Of a stretch of 17,984 nt of DNA, positions 1 through 11,169 are shown in pieces; within the stretch, counting starts at the first letter, position 1; every line of letters starts with the position of its first letter. The translations under genes were made by a program, and so were the position numbers. A model generated the notes under the pieces. The model was not told the DNA's origin, made no database searches, and saw nothing but the letters and a program-made list of their open reading frames with translations. The stretch is from Echinostoma caproni (taxonomy: Eukaryota > Platyhelminthes > Trematoda > Plagiorchiida > Echinostomatidae): positions 19,743 through 37,726 of the forward strand of contig UZAN01042328.1 in the NCBI GenBank assembly GCA_900618425.1, in the 5' to 3' direction.

Positions 1-957
1 TCTGTTTGGTATGATGTGAACAACAACTTCCAAAATTTTCACCATTGTAAAGTTAAGTTCCAGTCCAGAGGAGTAAGATAATTTTTGAGTTTGCAATGGT
101 AGTTCAGCCCATCCCAGACTGAAAACTTTGGGCGTTCCGGTCCACTGAACGTTTTACCTAAATCGAAACCTATTAGCCGAAACGGTTGGTGACACTCGTC
201 AGCTTACAGTACACCGAAATAGCAAATAGTTTGGAAGAAGTGAACTGAGCGACCGATATTTTGGACACCCATTCCGAGTGGGTTTCACAAACATGAATAT
301 TGCTGAAAAGAATTTGAAATATCAGTAACAATTCAATTAGGAAAGAAGCCATAAATAGTTATACTGGACAGCTTTCTATTTTTTTGGTCTATTTTCTTCC
401 AGAACATCTGGGTTTGCGTCCGTCGATTCGGTGAAGTTTCCAAAAGGAGGAATATGAAAACCACCTCTAGATTAAATTTCATCCCATGAAATTGTAGTAC
501 GAGGCTACTAACCGGTTTAAAAATATTGCTAAACTAGTACATGATCGAATTTAAGGAAACTCAGGTATACTTCTACATGATAGCATACTTCCTAAGTCCG
601 TGATTTATATGTTCCAAGTGACTAAACCTTATTGATGTAATTTTCCCAGTTCTCAAATTGTTTATCTCATTTGTACACAAAACGCATAATTCCTTAAATT
701 TTTACGTGAGACACAAAAAGATGCATCATGGATGCTACTATTTTTCTGTCTCCATTATGTCACTAAATAATCAAATGAATTTTTGTACCCTGGCTTTGTA
801 TTTTCCTTGATTACTGCACAGTTTTTGGGTTCCTGCTTAGCTCAGTCCTAGTAAAGTTACACGTGTTTTAATGCACACATTCTCTATTGGTTTGACTTTT
901 ACACCATTTCTATCGGAGGGCATAACGTACCGGGTCGTTAGTAATGGTGTTGTAAGA
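1..957. other. Non-coding, nothing recognised
   Basis: AT-rich sequence with only short stop-bounded frames; no domain, RNA gene or repeat was recognised. It may be intron or downstream flank of the nucleotidase gene. Confidence 0.5.
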
Positions 958-979
958 TACTACTCACTTGTGAGTAGTA
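958..979. repeat. Perfect 22-nt palindrome
   Basis: TACTACTCAC (958-967) is followed after TT by its exact reverse complement GTGAGTAGTA (970-979). Confidence 0.85.
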
Positions 980-2607
980 GGCAAACGATGCGATCAGCGG
1001 TTTCTTTCAACGACCAAAAATGCAAAAGACCTGTTGGAGCAAACTGTTGCTGTTTGGTACGATGAATACAAGAATGCGCATCTGATGGTGATCCGTTGCA
1101 TTACACATCTGTATTTGCGGGAATTATGCAAACTTGTTCCAAATGAGATATTTTGCCATATGAATGACAATTTAACCATATTTTGACCGTCATTGGCATT
1201 GAACCAATATCCTTGGCCAACACCGCCTTTTAGAATTATGACAACGGGGTTGCGCGTACTTTCAGAGGAATTGCGTTTCCCTTGATTATTCTCCCCTTAT
1301 ATCAGTGTTCTATTTGCATATTCATCTGTTCACATTTTAAACAGTCGGATGGTGTAGTTCAAATTTGAATCCTATCCTTTGAAAATTTCAAACTCCATTC
1401 GGAATTTGCACGTTTACTTAGCTGTTGTCTGATTGCTAGTATCGATCTTTAATTGAAAGATTTCAGTTTTTTGTTTGGCGGATTACTAATTTGCAGTATA
1501 TGTATTTGTCTGTTTTGTATGCATTCATTGCCAGAGTCTGTCAGCTACATATCATGGCATGTTAAATGCTCACGTGTCAAGTTATTTCACATGCCGCCTT
1601 CCTAGCCCACACGAATTGTTGTCGCTTCAAAAGGACAGTGAGATTACAATATATTCATGTCTTGGAACACACCAATGTGTATAAATGTTGAACAGTTCTA
1701 TATTGTCGAATATTTTGACAGCATACTGATGGTGAATTGGTTGAAAATTTCTCGAAAAAACTCGATATATTGCTTATTAAGCTGTGTTATCTAAATCATA
1801 TTTGTGGATTAAATATACCAATAGGCACACGATAATAACGATATCATGAAAATACTATATGTATATATTTATGTCAAGCAAACTCTTGCACTACAGGGAA
1901 AGAAACAGTTCAATCCATAGATAAATAAAATATATTTGTTATTTCTTAAAGATAATCTTTCGTCTTAGTAAAACGAAGAATAAAGCTGGGACAAACTGAT
2001 GAAACACATTGTTTGCGTAGCTCAGCTTTCTTGGACATCATCCATAGTGTCCAATAAGTCACTCACTCTCTCGGGGGACAGCATCTATAAAAAGCGGGCG
2101 GGCTACCTGGATGGATATCCGGAAAGGGTTTTACAAGAAATCAAAATACTAGTACGTCGGACGATTAAGAGCTTATCAGTATGACCTGGTCGACTTATTC
2201 CAATCTTATCTACTGAATGAAGTTAGCATCAAATACAGTTAGGTCAAATCATATCTCCTTGTTATGGAAATATGCTGGAAGATTTTCATGTTTATCTCAC
2301 AGTTTTATTTGGTTGGTTGCTTGGGACCAATTTTATTTACCTTTGCTAACCATCATATAGGATTCTTCTTTATGAACAATCCACAGTTCTTCCAATCATC
2401 CACGGACCGAAGAAACACGAGGTTTGAGGATGAATTTTGTTAGAGCTTATCAGGATAGTATACAGACCGTTGCATTCGGGAATCACATTGCGTACCCCTC
2501 CTGTGAAACCCATGTGTTTTATTGTTGTGTCCACCAAGTTACACCAAGGCTTACTGAAATTATCGATTAAAGCCTATTTTATGCAATCTGTTCCCTTTAA
2601 AATTTTT
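980..2607. other. Non-coding, nothing recognised
   Basis: Frames here are short and lack recognisable motifs. The frame ending at 2718 runs into the left arm of the inverted repeat and has no family resemblance. Confidence 0.5.
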
Positions 2608-2932
2608 ATGAGAGCAAGAGGAAGCATCATGATTACAGAATGTGTTGAATTAAACTATTTCGTGGTATTCTCATCAGCTGTGTACATAAGTTCAGATCAC
2701 GTTTGGTTGAAAGAGTAACAGGTTTGGGGACAGGTGAAAACCCACAGGGAAGAGAAATCAATCGGTAGGAAGGCCAATCGGAGTTTTTTTCCCCGTGGGT
2801 GTTCGCCTGTCCCCAAACCTGTCACTCTTTTGACCAAACGTGATCTGACTGTATGCACATAGCTGATGCGACGACCACGAAATAGTTGAATTCAACACAT
2901 CCTGTGGTCATGATATATCTTCTTGCTCTCAT
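2608..2932. repeat. Long imperfect inverted repeat (144-bp arms, 37-bp spacer)
   Basis: Left arm 2608-2751 pairs with right arm 2789-2932 without indels. I count 22 mismatches in 144 positions (about 85% identity). The arms begin ATGAGAGCAAGA and the inner ends include the near-identical GGTTTGGGGACAGG. Arms continue to pair weakly into the spacer. Both arms contain a 36-codon open frame ending at the same stop, but the 19 differences inside it fall 6/7/6 on codon positions 1/2/3, so nothing indicates protein selection. A fold-back transposable element or an inverted duplication are both possible. No clear target-site duplication is visible. Confidence 0.9.
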
Positions 2933-4742
2933 GAATTCTATTTATCTGAATGGATGGGCCTTGGACTTTGAAAGAACCAACGTCGTTTCAAAAGCACCCG
3001 GAATCCGAGTGAAGCAGGTGGGAGTTTCGCACAGTTATATCCTTTATGTCAATTTCGTCCATTTTCTTTCATTTATATCAGTCAATCAAGTCAAGACATG
3101 CGTTAGGGAAATACGGCTTTTTATTCGACCCATATTCTCCAGAATTTTCGACCGGATGAATAGCTATTGTGTTTCGTTCACTTATGCTCTTCAGCTTTGT
3201 TTGTCTTTGTTTGCGTACTCTGAATGCATATCTGTTGCACACCAGTCGTTACTATTTCGATCAATAATTCAAGGTCACTTGTCAACAGTGCCAATGTTGT
3301 TTATTACATCTTTACATTTCGGGTGTACACCATTTGGGGTATGAATAGTTTCAACCTCGGTATATGCCGAATCAGCCCATACGTTGGATGAACAGCTCTT
3401 GCTACTAATGCTTGCGTACGTGACAGCTAGTTTGTATCTGTGATAGAATTTGACACATGGATTTCACGGCAAAAAGGAAAACCCGTAATAACCATGGAAG
3501 AGTAGATCAAACGAATGGTGAACCATCCATGGTGACCTCTACCTAAGTGTATGCCACTTGCCAACTCTCATGCTAAAGGATATAGCTATGAAAAAGAGGA
3601 TAATAAGTTTTCTGCTTTCGTTGCATTATGAGTTTGACACAAGTACACGAGATGTTGATTAAAGTGACTTCACCCATAACTAATCACTACCTCTTTAGGG
3701 ACTGCAGAATAGTGAGGAGTGAAATATGTAAAACTGCAGCCTAGTTTGGGTAAATTTCTTTGTCGTAAGATTGCGCCTTGAAATCTTCTCCAATTGGAAG
3801 AAAAAAGTACTTTCCAGTTTTTTAGCCTTTACTCACGGGTTTTTAACCCTCGTTCATTTCATTTTATTCTTGATATCATGCGTTTACAGAATATCACAAA
3901 TGCAAGTCCCAGCACCCAGGGTGTACTTATAGCTTACTGAGATTTCCGAAGGCTTGGACACAGTCACACCATCAACAAAGGACAGTAGATAGTCATTGGT
4001 TCACAAATCCTTCCTATCAAGTAAAAAAGGCGGATCAACTTCGGTCGGGGCTTGTCTTACCTAATTGTCAAGCCATTGACAGACCGTGAGCGATCAAAGT
4101 TGGGGTAGGCCATACCAGTTGATTGTAAGCCTGCTTCCTTGGGAAAGCTCTATGTATGTATCACTTGCCAACTAGATGGATGTACTGACTAACCGTTGGG
4201 ACGTGTCTCTGTGCTACTCCGTTAGGAAATTGATATCCAGAACAAAGGGCATGAGCAAAGACAAAACAGAAACAAGAAATACGGAAGTTCAAAGGCTAGT
4301 TGTTCTTTTGTGAACAGAACAGCCTGAAAAGCAGTTAATTGATTCGGCCTTCACCATCGTTCACAGCTGGGTTCTCTTTGGGCTATTCCGCAAATAGTGT
4401 ATGGTACCGTCAATATGGTTTCCATTTCAAACAACCATTGTAAATCTAGCAAGGATGGGATGACCCAGCACGACACCGTACCCCTTCCTCCGACATTCAC
4501 CCACTTTGCCTGGGGGTATTTGATGGGCTTTGATAACTGCCTCGTAGTTCGGGAGACACAACGTCACTACAAGTGCACTTCAGTTGGTGGTTGACTGTTC
4601 TCAAGGTCAAGGAAGGTAAGTTATTCTTAGTTCGACACAAGTTTCGGGTTGAGGAGATGAGTATTTGACATAAACTTTGTAGACTGGCAGCACAAAATGT
4701 TGTACTCATTTTTATCTCTTGTTAACTAACGTAAGCGTCATT
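2933..4742. other. Non-coding, nothing recognised
   Basis: A stop-free frame of about 150 codons runs from 2886 to 3344. Its first in-frame ATG is near 2910, inside the inverted repeat, and its translation is hydrophobic without recognisable motifs, so I do not call it a gene. Around 4023-4110 there are minor inverted segments (CGGTC/GACCG and GGCTTG/CAAGCC). Confidence 0.45.
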
Positions 4743-4769
4743 CTAAAAGGCAGTTTTAGTGCCTTTTAG
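4743..4769. repeat. Perfect 10-bp hairpin
   Basis: CTAAAAGGCA (4743-4752) pairs exactly with TGCCTTTTAG (4760-4769) around a 7-base loop, GTTTTAG. No gene context explains it. Confidence 0.85.
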
Positions 4770-5432
4770 TTAACTATATGTCCTCAATTGACCCTGAACA
4801 CCATATCTCTTGCTGGATTCCTTGTCATCGCTTTATTAAACCTGCTGTACACTCTATGCAAAGCAATTTTTCTGTCTTTTGATGACCCAGATCCATTTGT
4901 GGGTTGTAATGCGTGCCTCACTGGTTTGATGAAATCACTGAAGAAACATGAAATTGAGACATAGTTCACTATGTGAACACCGCAGTAGACTGTGGTGATC
5001 CACACCTACGTGACTCCATTCCAAGCACGACCAGGTACAACTTCATGTCATTCAATCACCGCTCGGAAGCCGGGCCAATGGTACACTGGACGAACATTAC
5101 ATCCACGTTAGTGCATGTGATGCGTCTGTGCAAATAGTTACGTGATTGGACGCCGGTTCTTCAACCAATGATATGTCCTATTACCTTCTATAAAACCTGC
5201 TGTAATTCTATCAGTGAGCATAAGCATTTGCTGCTATCAATTCCTCGTGTATGTCATTGGTATCCGCAGTTCGAGTTAGAGCCAATCCAGTTTTGAGCAT
5301 TATAGTACGGGTTTTCGTATTCCGGCATTCAATACTATTCTGATTGCCACATAGACCCATACCAGATAGTTCAGGTATTGCCTAATTCCCGCCGATCCAA
5401 AACCAGTTGATTTTTGTGGCACTCCGTGAATA

Positions 5433-5456
5433 ATAAATATGATTTCTCATATTTAT
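5433..5456. repeat. Perfect 10-bp hairpin with a tetraloop
   Basis: ATAAATATGA (5433-5442) pairs exactly with TCATATTTAT (5447-5456) around TTTC. It is AT-rich and therefore a weak structure. Confidence 0.85.
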
Positions 5457-6720
5457 GGACCAGTTTATTGTTTTTTGACAAACAGTAACACTAAGCCTGA
5501 GATTAGAATTGTTTGAAATTTTAGGTAACTATAGAATTTGAAGTGCCTACATGTGCCCCATGCATATGTATTCTCAGTGTTTTATCCACACGTGGCACAA
5601 TAATGCATTCCTAAGTAAATTTCCTGCACAAATGCTACGTACCTGATCGACTTGGTATTTAGAAGAATGACAGCGCATCCTAAAATATTATGACAGGGCG
5701 GTTGAGAATGCTGACAGAAGCTAGGTTACAATTGCTGCGTTCCCATCAGATTGTTCCTTATGTGCATGGCGTGCTTTCTGTCGGCAGCGATTTCATCGAA
5801 ACGAACAGGATGCACTTACTCGATTGACAGCCGAAGACCGCAACCCGGTTTCAACTAGACCACATGCCTTCCCGACATGAACCGCATAAACTGCTTGTCT
5901 GTGGGATTTCGCTAGCATTGTACTTCCAAGTTAATCTCATCCAAATAATGAGTTATAAAAGCAAATAAAATTTGTTTTGATTGTCAGCTGAAAGATTTTA
6001 GGAGTGTTTATTAGGATTTAAATCTGCTTTCCTTTTTATGCGTAATGTCATGCTGTGCATTTGTTTCAACTCATGTCTCAAGTTTTGTAACAAAGTGAGT
6101 TTCAAAAGTGTCTTGGGGTGAATAGGTAAATTACACGAAATGGATTAGGACCCCAGATCAGAACACAATAAGTGAGACAAACGAATGTTATCATTTCAAT
6201 TTTGTCTTCACATTTCAGTAAACCGGTCAATACCATGGCTGATTTGTGAAAAACAGAGTACTGCCTACTTTATTATGAAAGAACATAGCAATTTCTGAAT
6301 TCGCAATTCCGTTTATCCTTGACTTTCCCTGGGTTCGTTAAATCTTTCAAATCTAATAATACATTTAGATGTTTTGAAATTGTATCGTCTTTGGTCAAAC
6401 ATTTCGACTGCTCTCCAGTTGGAACACAATTGTTCATAGCATCTTTGCGAGTCTCTATTTGAAAGATCATTGTGCTTTATTCAGTTCAGCCCACCCTATA
6501 ACAACCATTAGTGAGACTCCATATTCAAATTTATTACGTTTTATCAATACTAAACGTTGTAATTCATGCTAATTTGTCTGACAAACACTCCCTTATACAT
6601 GATGAGAATACTTCAGCAGAATTCCGTAAAGGGAGTATATGTGTTGGTTCAAACTCACAGTAAAGCCAAAGATTTACAATGAGGTCCTGGTGAATCGTCA
6701 GATAAAAGTCAGCCATAATT
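5457..6720. other. Non-coding, nothing recognised
   Basis: No recognisable coding or RNA feature. The 5690-5930 part is richer in GC than its surroundings and shares the 11-mer AGCTAGGTTAC with about 15532-15542, which is too little to define a repeat. Confidence 0.45.
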
Positions 6721-6840
6721 CTCCCACATGTCTGCCCATCTAACCTGTACACGCATCCACACTCGTTGATTCAGTCACATGACACAGACACGCACTAACC
6801 GCGCCTGTCTACCCACCACTCTGACTCATTCACGCATTCA
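6721..6840. other. C-rich, G-poor tract
   Basis: By hand count these 120 bases hold 48 C and 15 G on the plus strand, with many CACAC, CACGC and ACTCATTCACGC-like runs. The composition differs sharply from the AT-rich, balanced surroundings and suggests a decayed simple repeat or minisatellite. No coding potential is visible. Confidence 0.45.
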
Positions 6841-7247
6841 TGACCCCAACCAATCCATGTACTTGACTTTGTAACATTCAGTTTTGGGTCCGACATAATC
6901 AAACACACTTCAGACTATTTCGTATGAACTCAGTGGATTATTTATTTAGTCAAGCCGATTCGGGAAATCTTACTGTGAGTACTTTCCCCCTTAACCGTCG
7001 ATTTATGTTAACGTTCAATCTCCTGTTTACGTGTGCTAAATGTCGGTCATTTCCTTCTTACAGAACTGCATTGGTATTCGTGTACACATATGCTGTACGA
7101 TAAGGGGCTAGCGTTTTGCTCAGCCGAACTGGGATTGCGAACAATCAAGTGAGTGCTCAGACCGAGACAAGATTAACGTTAAGTGCGATCCATGGGGCTT
7201 ACACATATCATTGACCAAGCAGGCAGTAACTAGTTAGATTCTCTGAG

Positions 7248-7288
7248 CATCTGTAATAATAATGACATTATTATTATTTCAACAGATG
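7248..7288. repeat. Nested inverted repeat around an AAT triplet run
   Basis: Outer arms CATCTGT (7248-7254) and ACAGATG (7282-7288) enclose AATAATAATG (7255-7264) and CATTATTATT (7266-7275), which are exact complements separated by one A. A 6-base bulge (7276-7281) separates the inner and outer right arms. Confidence 0.8.
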
Positions 7289-9491
7289 TGAAGAAAAATC
7301 TGCAGAATGGGTTCATAGGCTGCGTAGGCATGTCACTTCCCGGAGAAAATGGGATAACAAAGCCAGATCTGTCTTAAGAAAGCAGGACGGAGCTGTGAGT
7401 CCGCAGTCCGTTTGGGCTGGTGTCCAGTTTATCAGGTCATAAGGCCTTTGGATAGAGTCAAAGTCCAAAGTGACCAATAGGATAAATGAGGCTTTCTTGT
7501 TTTACCTGTTACTTCGGTAGTATTTTTTGATCTATGCCCTCTCAACTTATGAATTTATTTGACTTGATTCGTTTACATAGGTTTACTGTGGAAGCGTTTC
7601 TGCAACAAGTGAATTTCTCCCGGAACCTTACGGCTGACAGCCTGTCCGTAAAAGAGAGTGTCATTGAGACTGTACTGAATGAATTAACGCCGAACACTCA
7701 CTTCAAACTCTTTCTCTCCCCAGAAACTGAAATCCACGTAGTTGAGTTACGAACGATGAAATATAAAATTATAGCTCCGTGAACTGCCTTGAGGAAACAT
7801 GAAGCTTCTTAAAATTCAAATGTGCACGGATATCCTGAGATCACCCTATTCGTTTAAGTCGGAAGAACTTATTCCAAACACAAAAGGGATTTTCTATCAA
7901 GACCGTCTCAGTGAAAGTGACACGTCAAGCATCTTTGCAAGAGAAGAGCGATCAAACGCAGGTGTCCATTTCGCTCAAGTTTCCATTTCACCACACGAAC
8001 GTTCATCTCTGCGCATACCGAAAATTAATTTTCCAGTCCTATCTGTTCAAGGGTTATGTACTCGCTTAGGCAAACTACCAAATTATATCAAGTAGACAGA
8101 TTTGAGAAAGAATCAAAGAACGCCAATCAGTTATCATGATCATTGTTGTGATAAAAAATATCTCCAGCACACTTGTGGAATCTATCGTGTATACCAAACA
8201 TCAAATGGATACAGAAGCCATCATTTTGACCTTCCTAGTGCCTCGTAATCCATCAAGGGCTATCCATTCACGCCTTCTCGGCAATCACAGTTTTTATTAT
8301 AACCCTTTTCTCCCATAAGCGAATTCTGAAAGCCTAATCGCCAGGGCCCGGAACCGAATGACGTATGACTTGGGATTACCATTTACGTAACTCAAAGTGG
8401 AAATGGTCAACCCTGACTCACTCTAACCCTTGGCTGTTCTCATTTACAAACTGCTTACTTTTTTCATAAACCACACGGGGCTTACTTCTACCATCCCCTG
8501 AGCAATTCACACCTGACCTAGCGGGTTCGACATGGTTCGACATTCCAAGTACCGGGCCTTAGGCTACCGGTTTCCATGACTGAACAGCAGGTCTTCATGA
8601 CCGTTCTTCGCCAAAATGTGTAATATAACATGATATACATATCATACTGTATTATTCAGAGGAGGAAAGTATCGGATAACCTTTTTCACCGTTTCATTTT
8701 CTGCTAAATGTGGATTCAAAAGTACTTTGAAATATCGCAAACATCCTTTCCCTTTGATTCATTTGAATAAAACAAGTAACGCAATATGAACAGAATATTG
8801 GCCATCAATTCCACGTGCTCTCAATCAACTGTCTACGCACATTAATTAGGTCAAATTTTATCATGGGAATATATGGACATTTACATAATTACATAGGTTC
8901 AGGCAGAAGGCACTGGGTTGTTGAGTCATTACGAAAGTCATTTGGATATGGGTGAAATGAGGTGGGCGAAGTGTCAACGATGATGTATATGTTGTATATG
9001 ACCAAATAACTCAAGAACGTAATGGAGGCCCCACTGTATTTCTTCATAGTTGCAAAGAATCGTTTAGTTCCATTACTTCAACTCTTCAATATCAGGTTAC
9101 ATTTCGATATTGTGATTCCATTTTATTCTATTCAAAACTATCATGAGTTCCACTAACTCGGTCAAACAGCCGATAGCTTAATTCAGTCGTAAACCTGCCT
9201 CCCCTGAAGTGTTTTCCTGCAGATTTAGCTCGTAATTAAACCTTGCAGCGAACAAACGACCTTGGGATAAGTTCATTTCGATTCACCATTGTCCCTGTTA
9301 TCGCCTACGCAACAGATTGCTAAATTCCTTCAATTTCATGATGGTCCTTTTTGTTAGACAGTATCACTAGACTAGTTCAAGCTCAGGCTTTCAGTGAACC
9401 CACCAAATCGCCATCATTTTACGAATACATTCTTGAATATTTTCTGATGACCGATGCACACATGTTTAATTCTCAGCTGATTATTGCTAAC
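7289..9491. other. Non-coding, nothing recognised
   Basis: Two consecutive plus-strand frames (7534-7782 and 7799-8095, in different frames) encode 82 and 98 residues without recognisable motifs; chance frames of this size are expected here. A small inverted repeat CTTTGGA/TCCAAAG lies near 7446-7470, and ATGATAT-AC-ATATCAT lies at 8630-8645. Confidence 0.45.
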
Positions 9492-9511
9492 TGAAATTCA
9501 TGTGAATTTCA
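9492..9511. repeat. Perfect 20-nt palindrome
   Basis: TGAAATTCA (9492-9500) and TGAATTTCA (9503-9511) are exact reverse complements separated by TG. Confidence 0.8.
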
Positions 9512-9964
9512 AAGTACCCCGTGACGCGGTGAGAATGGCAGTGTACTATTCCACCTCATTATGCGCTTAAGAACACCGGTTCCAAGCACCCTGAAACATT
9601 CTAACCTTACTTGTCTCAGTCAAAACTATCAGGCAAGTCACAATAGGGCTGTGCATGTGACGTTGAGTAAACTTACATTTCAAGAGAAGGAATGCATGTA
9701 AATGAACATCGATTAACGTAGATCGTGCTTCAGAATCTACCCTGTATTTAGTTATTATTGCTGTTGCTGTTTGAAAGACGCACCAAAAATATGATTAAAT
9801 AGTAAGGCGAAAATGTCTATCCACCGACTTGCATTCCATATCCACTGTAATAGGTACGCGTGTTTTTTGAATGATGCTTTCCCTTTGTAGAGACATGCAG
9901 GAATTCTTCACAGAACAGAAATAAATTAGCTTATTTACGAAACTAGTCGCTTCGCCCTTTTATC

Positions 9965-9994
9965 TCAGGCTTTTATGTCAGGCTAAAAGCCTGA
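9965..9994. repeat. Perfect 11-bp hairpin
   Basis: TCAGGCTTTTA (9965-9975) pairs exactly with TAAAAGCCTGA (9984-9994). The 8-base loop, TGTCAGGC, repeats the CAGGC of the left arm. Confidence 0.85.
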
Positions 9995-10167
9995 TATCGT
10001 TAGTAATAAAATCTAAAATCAAGAAAAGGCCTAGAGGTATCCGGACGAATGAAGGCTGGTGAAATTCCACGAGAACAAGCTGCACTGTCCAGTTTTAGGC
10101 CAGCATGAAAGGTACATCCCAGTATGGATTTATCTAGTTTATCGTATTAGTTTCCGTTCACTAAATA

Positions 10168-10303
10168 TGATGTTGATTTGAACTGACTATCCCTAGGACT
10201 TCACCTTCAAGCACAATCCTCAGTGCATTCGGTTAACCATACACTCGGAAGCACTTGTGCGTGAAGATGAAATCCGACGGATAGTCAATTCAAATCAATA
10301 TCA
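10168..10303. repeat. Second imperfect inverted repeat (47-bp arms, 42-bp spacer)
   Basis: Left arm 10168-10214 pairs with right arm 10257-10303 with no indels and 7 mismatches in 47 (about 85%). Conserved blocks include TTGATTTGAA and TGACTATCC. The spacer contains the palindrome GGTTAACC (10231-10238). It shares no sequence with the 2608-2932 repeat but has similar divergence and spacer length. It lies in the presumed intron or downstream flank of the nucleotidase gene. Confidence 0.85.
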
Positions 10304-11163
10304 GTTATCTCACAACACTACTAACAAGTAATTGTGAGTTCAATGTGTATTGCAAATGTGATGTCTCCTAAACACAACGGTCTGTGGGAAAACCTCTAGC
10401 CATGCCATTCAGCTTTCAAATTCAATTTCAGTCAGTTTATTTGTCCTTCTGTACGTATCGAAGTTTTTCACTCTTAAAATATACCTGAGCAATTAAGTCC
10501 TATCGTTTTAGTACGAAAATCAATACACTTAGTTGAGTGATTTTCTTCTCTTTATGAGCACCGTTTGTTCTGGCATTCATCACTGAATCAGTGGATTATC
10601 ATCGTCCAGACACGACTAGGCACGACAGTTAAGATTTATATTGCTGTTCTGTGGTTGCAAAGTGTATAACGTTCCTGGTGCTTGAATGGAAACGCAATAG
10701 TTTGCCTCTGACGTTCTATTAATTACATTATCCTTGAAGTGATATCCCCTGATCAATTGATGGCAATCCCAGATCCAGAATAAAGTAAAATCCGTATTGA
10801 AGAGACCAAATACTAATTATCAAGGGGTGAAAATTGTGTTTCTAAGTGATTTTCGCTTATTGGGGCCTCGATAAATTCACCACTCGTTCTTGGATTTTGT
10901 AGGCGATGGGAATTCGTGTCATGGATAATAACAGGAAATGCCTAAACAGTTTGTCCAGTTGTAGAGGTTTCGGCTCACAATTTCAGCATGAGTGATTGGA
11001 ATATCTTCGGAGAAACATTGCTGGCAAGTCCAAACAAAACATGAAATCATTATTCAGTACTTTGGTGGAATTTATATTACATTCAGTCGTCGGACAAGGG
11101 CCCTTTTCAGAAACCCAAACTAATCAAAAGCGGATATACTTCGGACAGAAACAGAACAATCTA
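10304..11163 (-). other. Presumed intron following the nucleotidase exon
   Basis: This is the start of the intron opened by the donor at 11169. No acceptor followed by family-like sequence was found here, nor in the rest of the minus strand down to position 1. Confidence 0.5.
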
Positions 11164-11169
11164 ACTCAC
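11164..11169 (-). other. Splice donor GTGAGT ending the nucleotidase exon
   Basis: On the minus strand the codon CAA (Gln396) is followed directly by GTGAGT and then TAG. The consensus 5' splice site at the point where family homology stops, in the middle of the C-terminal domain, shows that the apparent stop is intronic and that the gene continues. Confidence 0.85.

Noticed and set aside
2886..3344. Stop-free plus-strand frame of about 150 codons
   Set aside because: It begins at TTG inside the inverted repeat, shows no motif, and its composition is that of AT-rich non-coding DNA.
4050..4150. Possible minus-strand exon ending at AG|GTAAGA, with a short FPK-containing translation
   Set aside because: It was examined as the missing nucleotidase exon; the sequence does not match the family C-terminus and the acceptor has no pyrimidine tract.
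4600..4623. Possible plus-strand exon ending at AAG|GTAAGT
   Set aside because: The donor matches consensus, but every frame upstream is blocked within about 80 bases and no protein family is recognisable.
4836..5210. Repeated 12-mer AAACCTGCTGTA about 350 bases apart
   Set aside because: Similarity does not extend convincingly beyond the word, so no duplication can be claimed.
7534..8095. Two neighbouring frames of 82 and 98 codons
   Set aside because: They are in different frames, have no recognisable motif, and show no convincing splice sites; the length is within chance expectation for 18 kb.
10370..10410. Minus-strand FPQ triplet as a candidate FPQxSG motif
   Set aside because: The following residues do not fit the family and the frame closes quickly.
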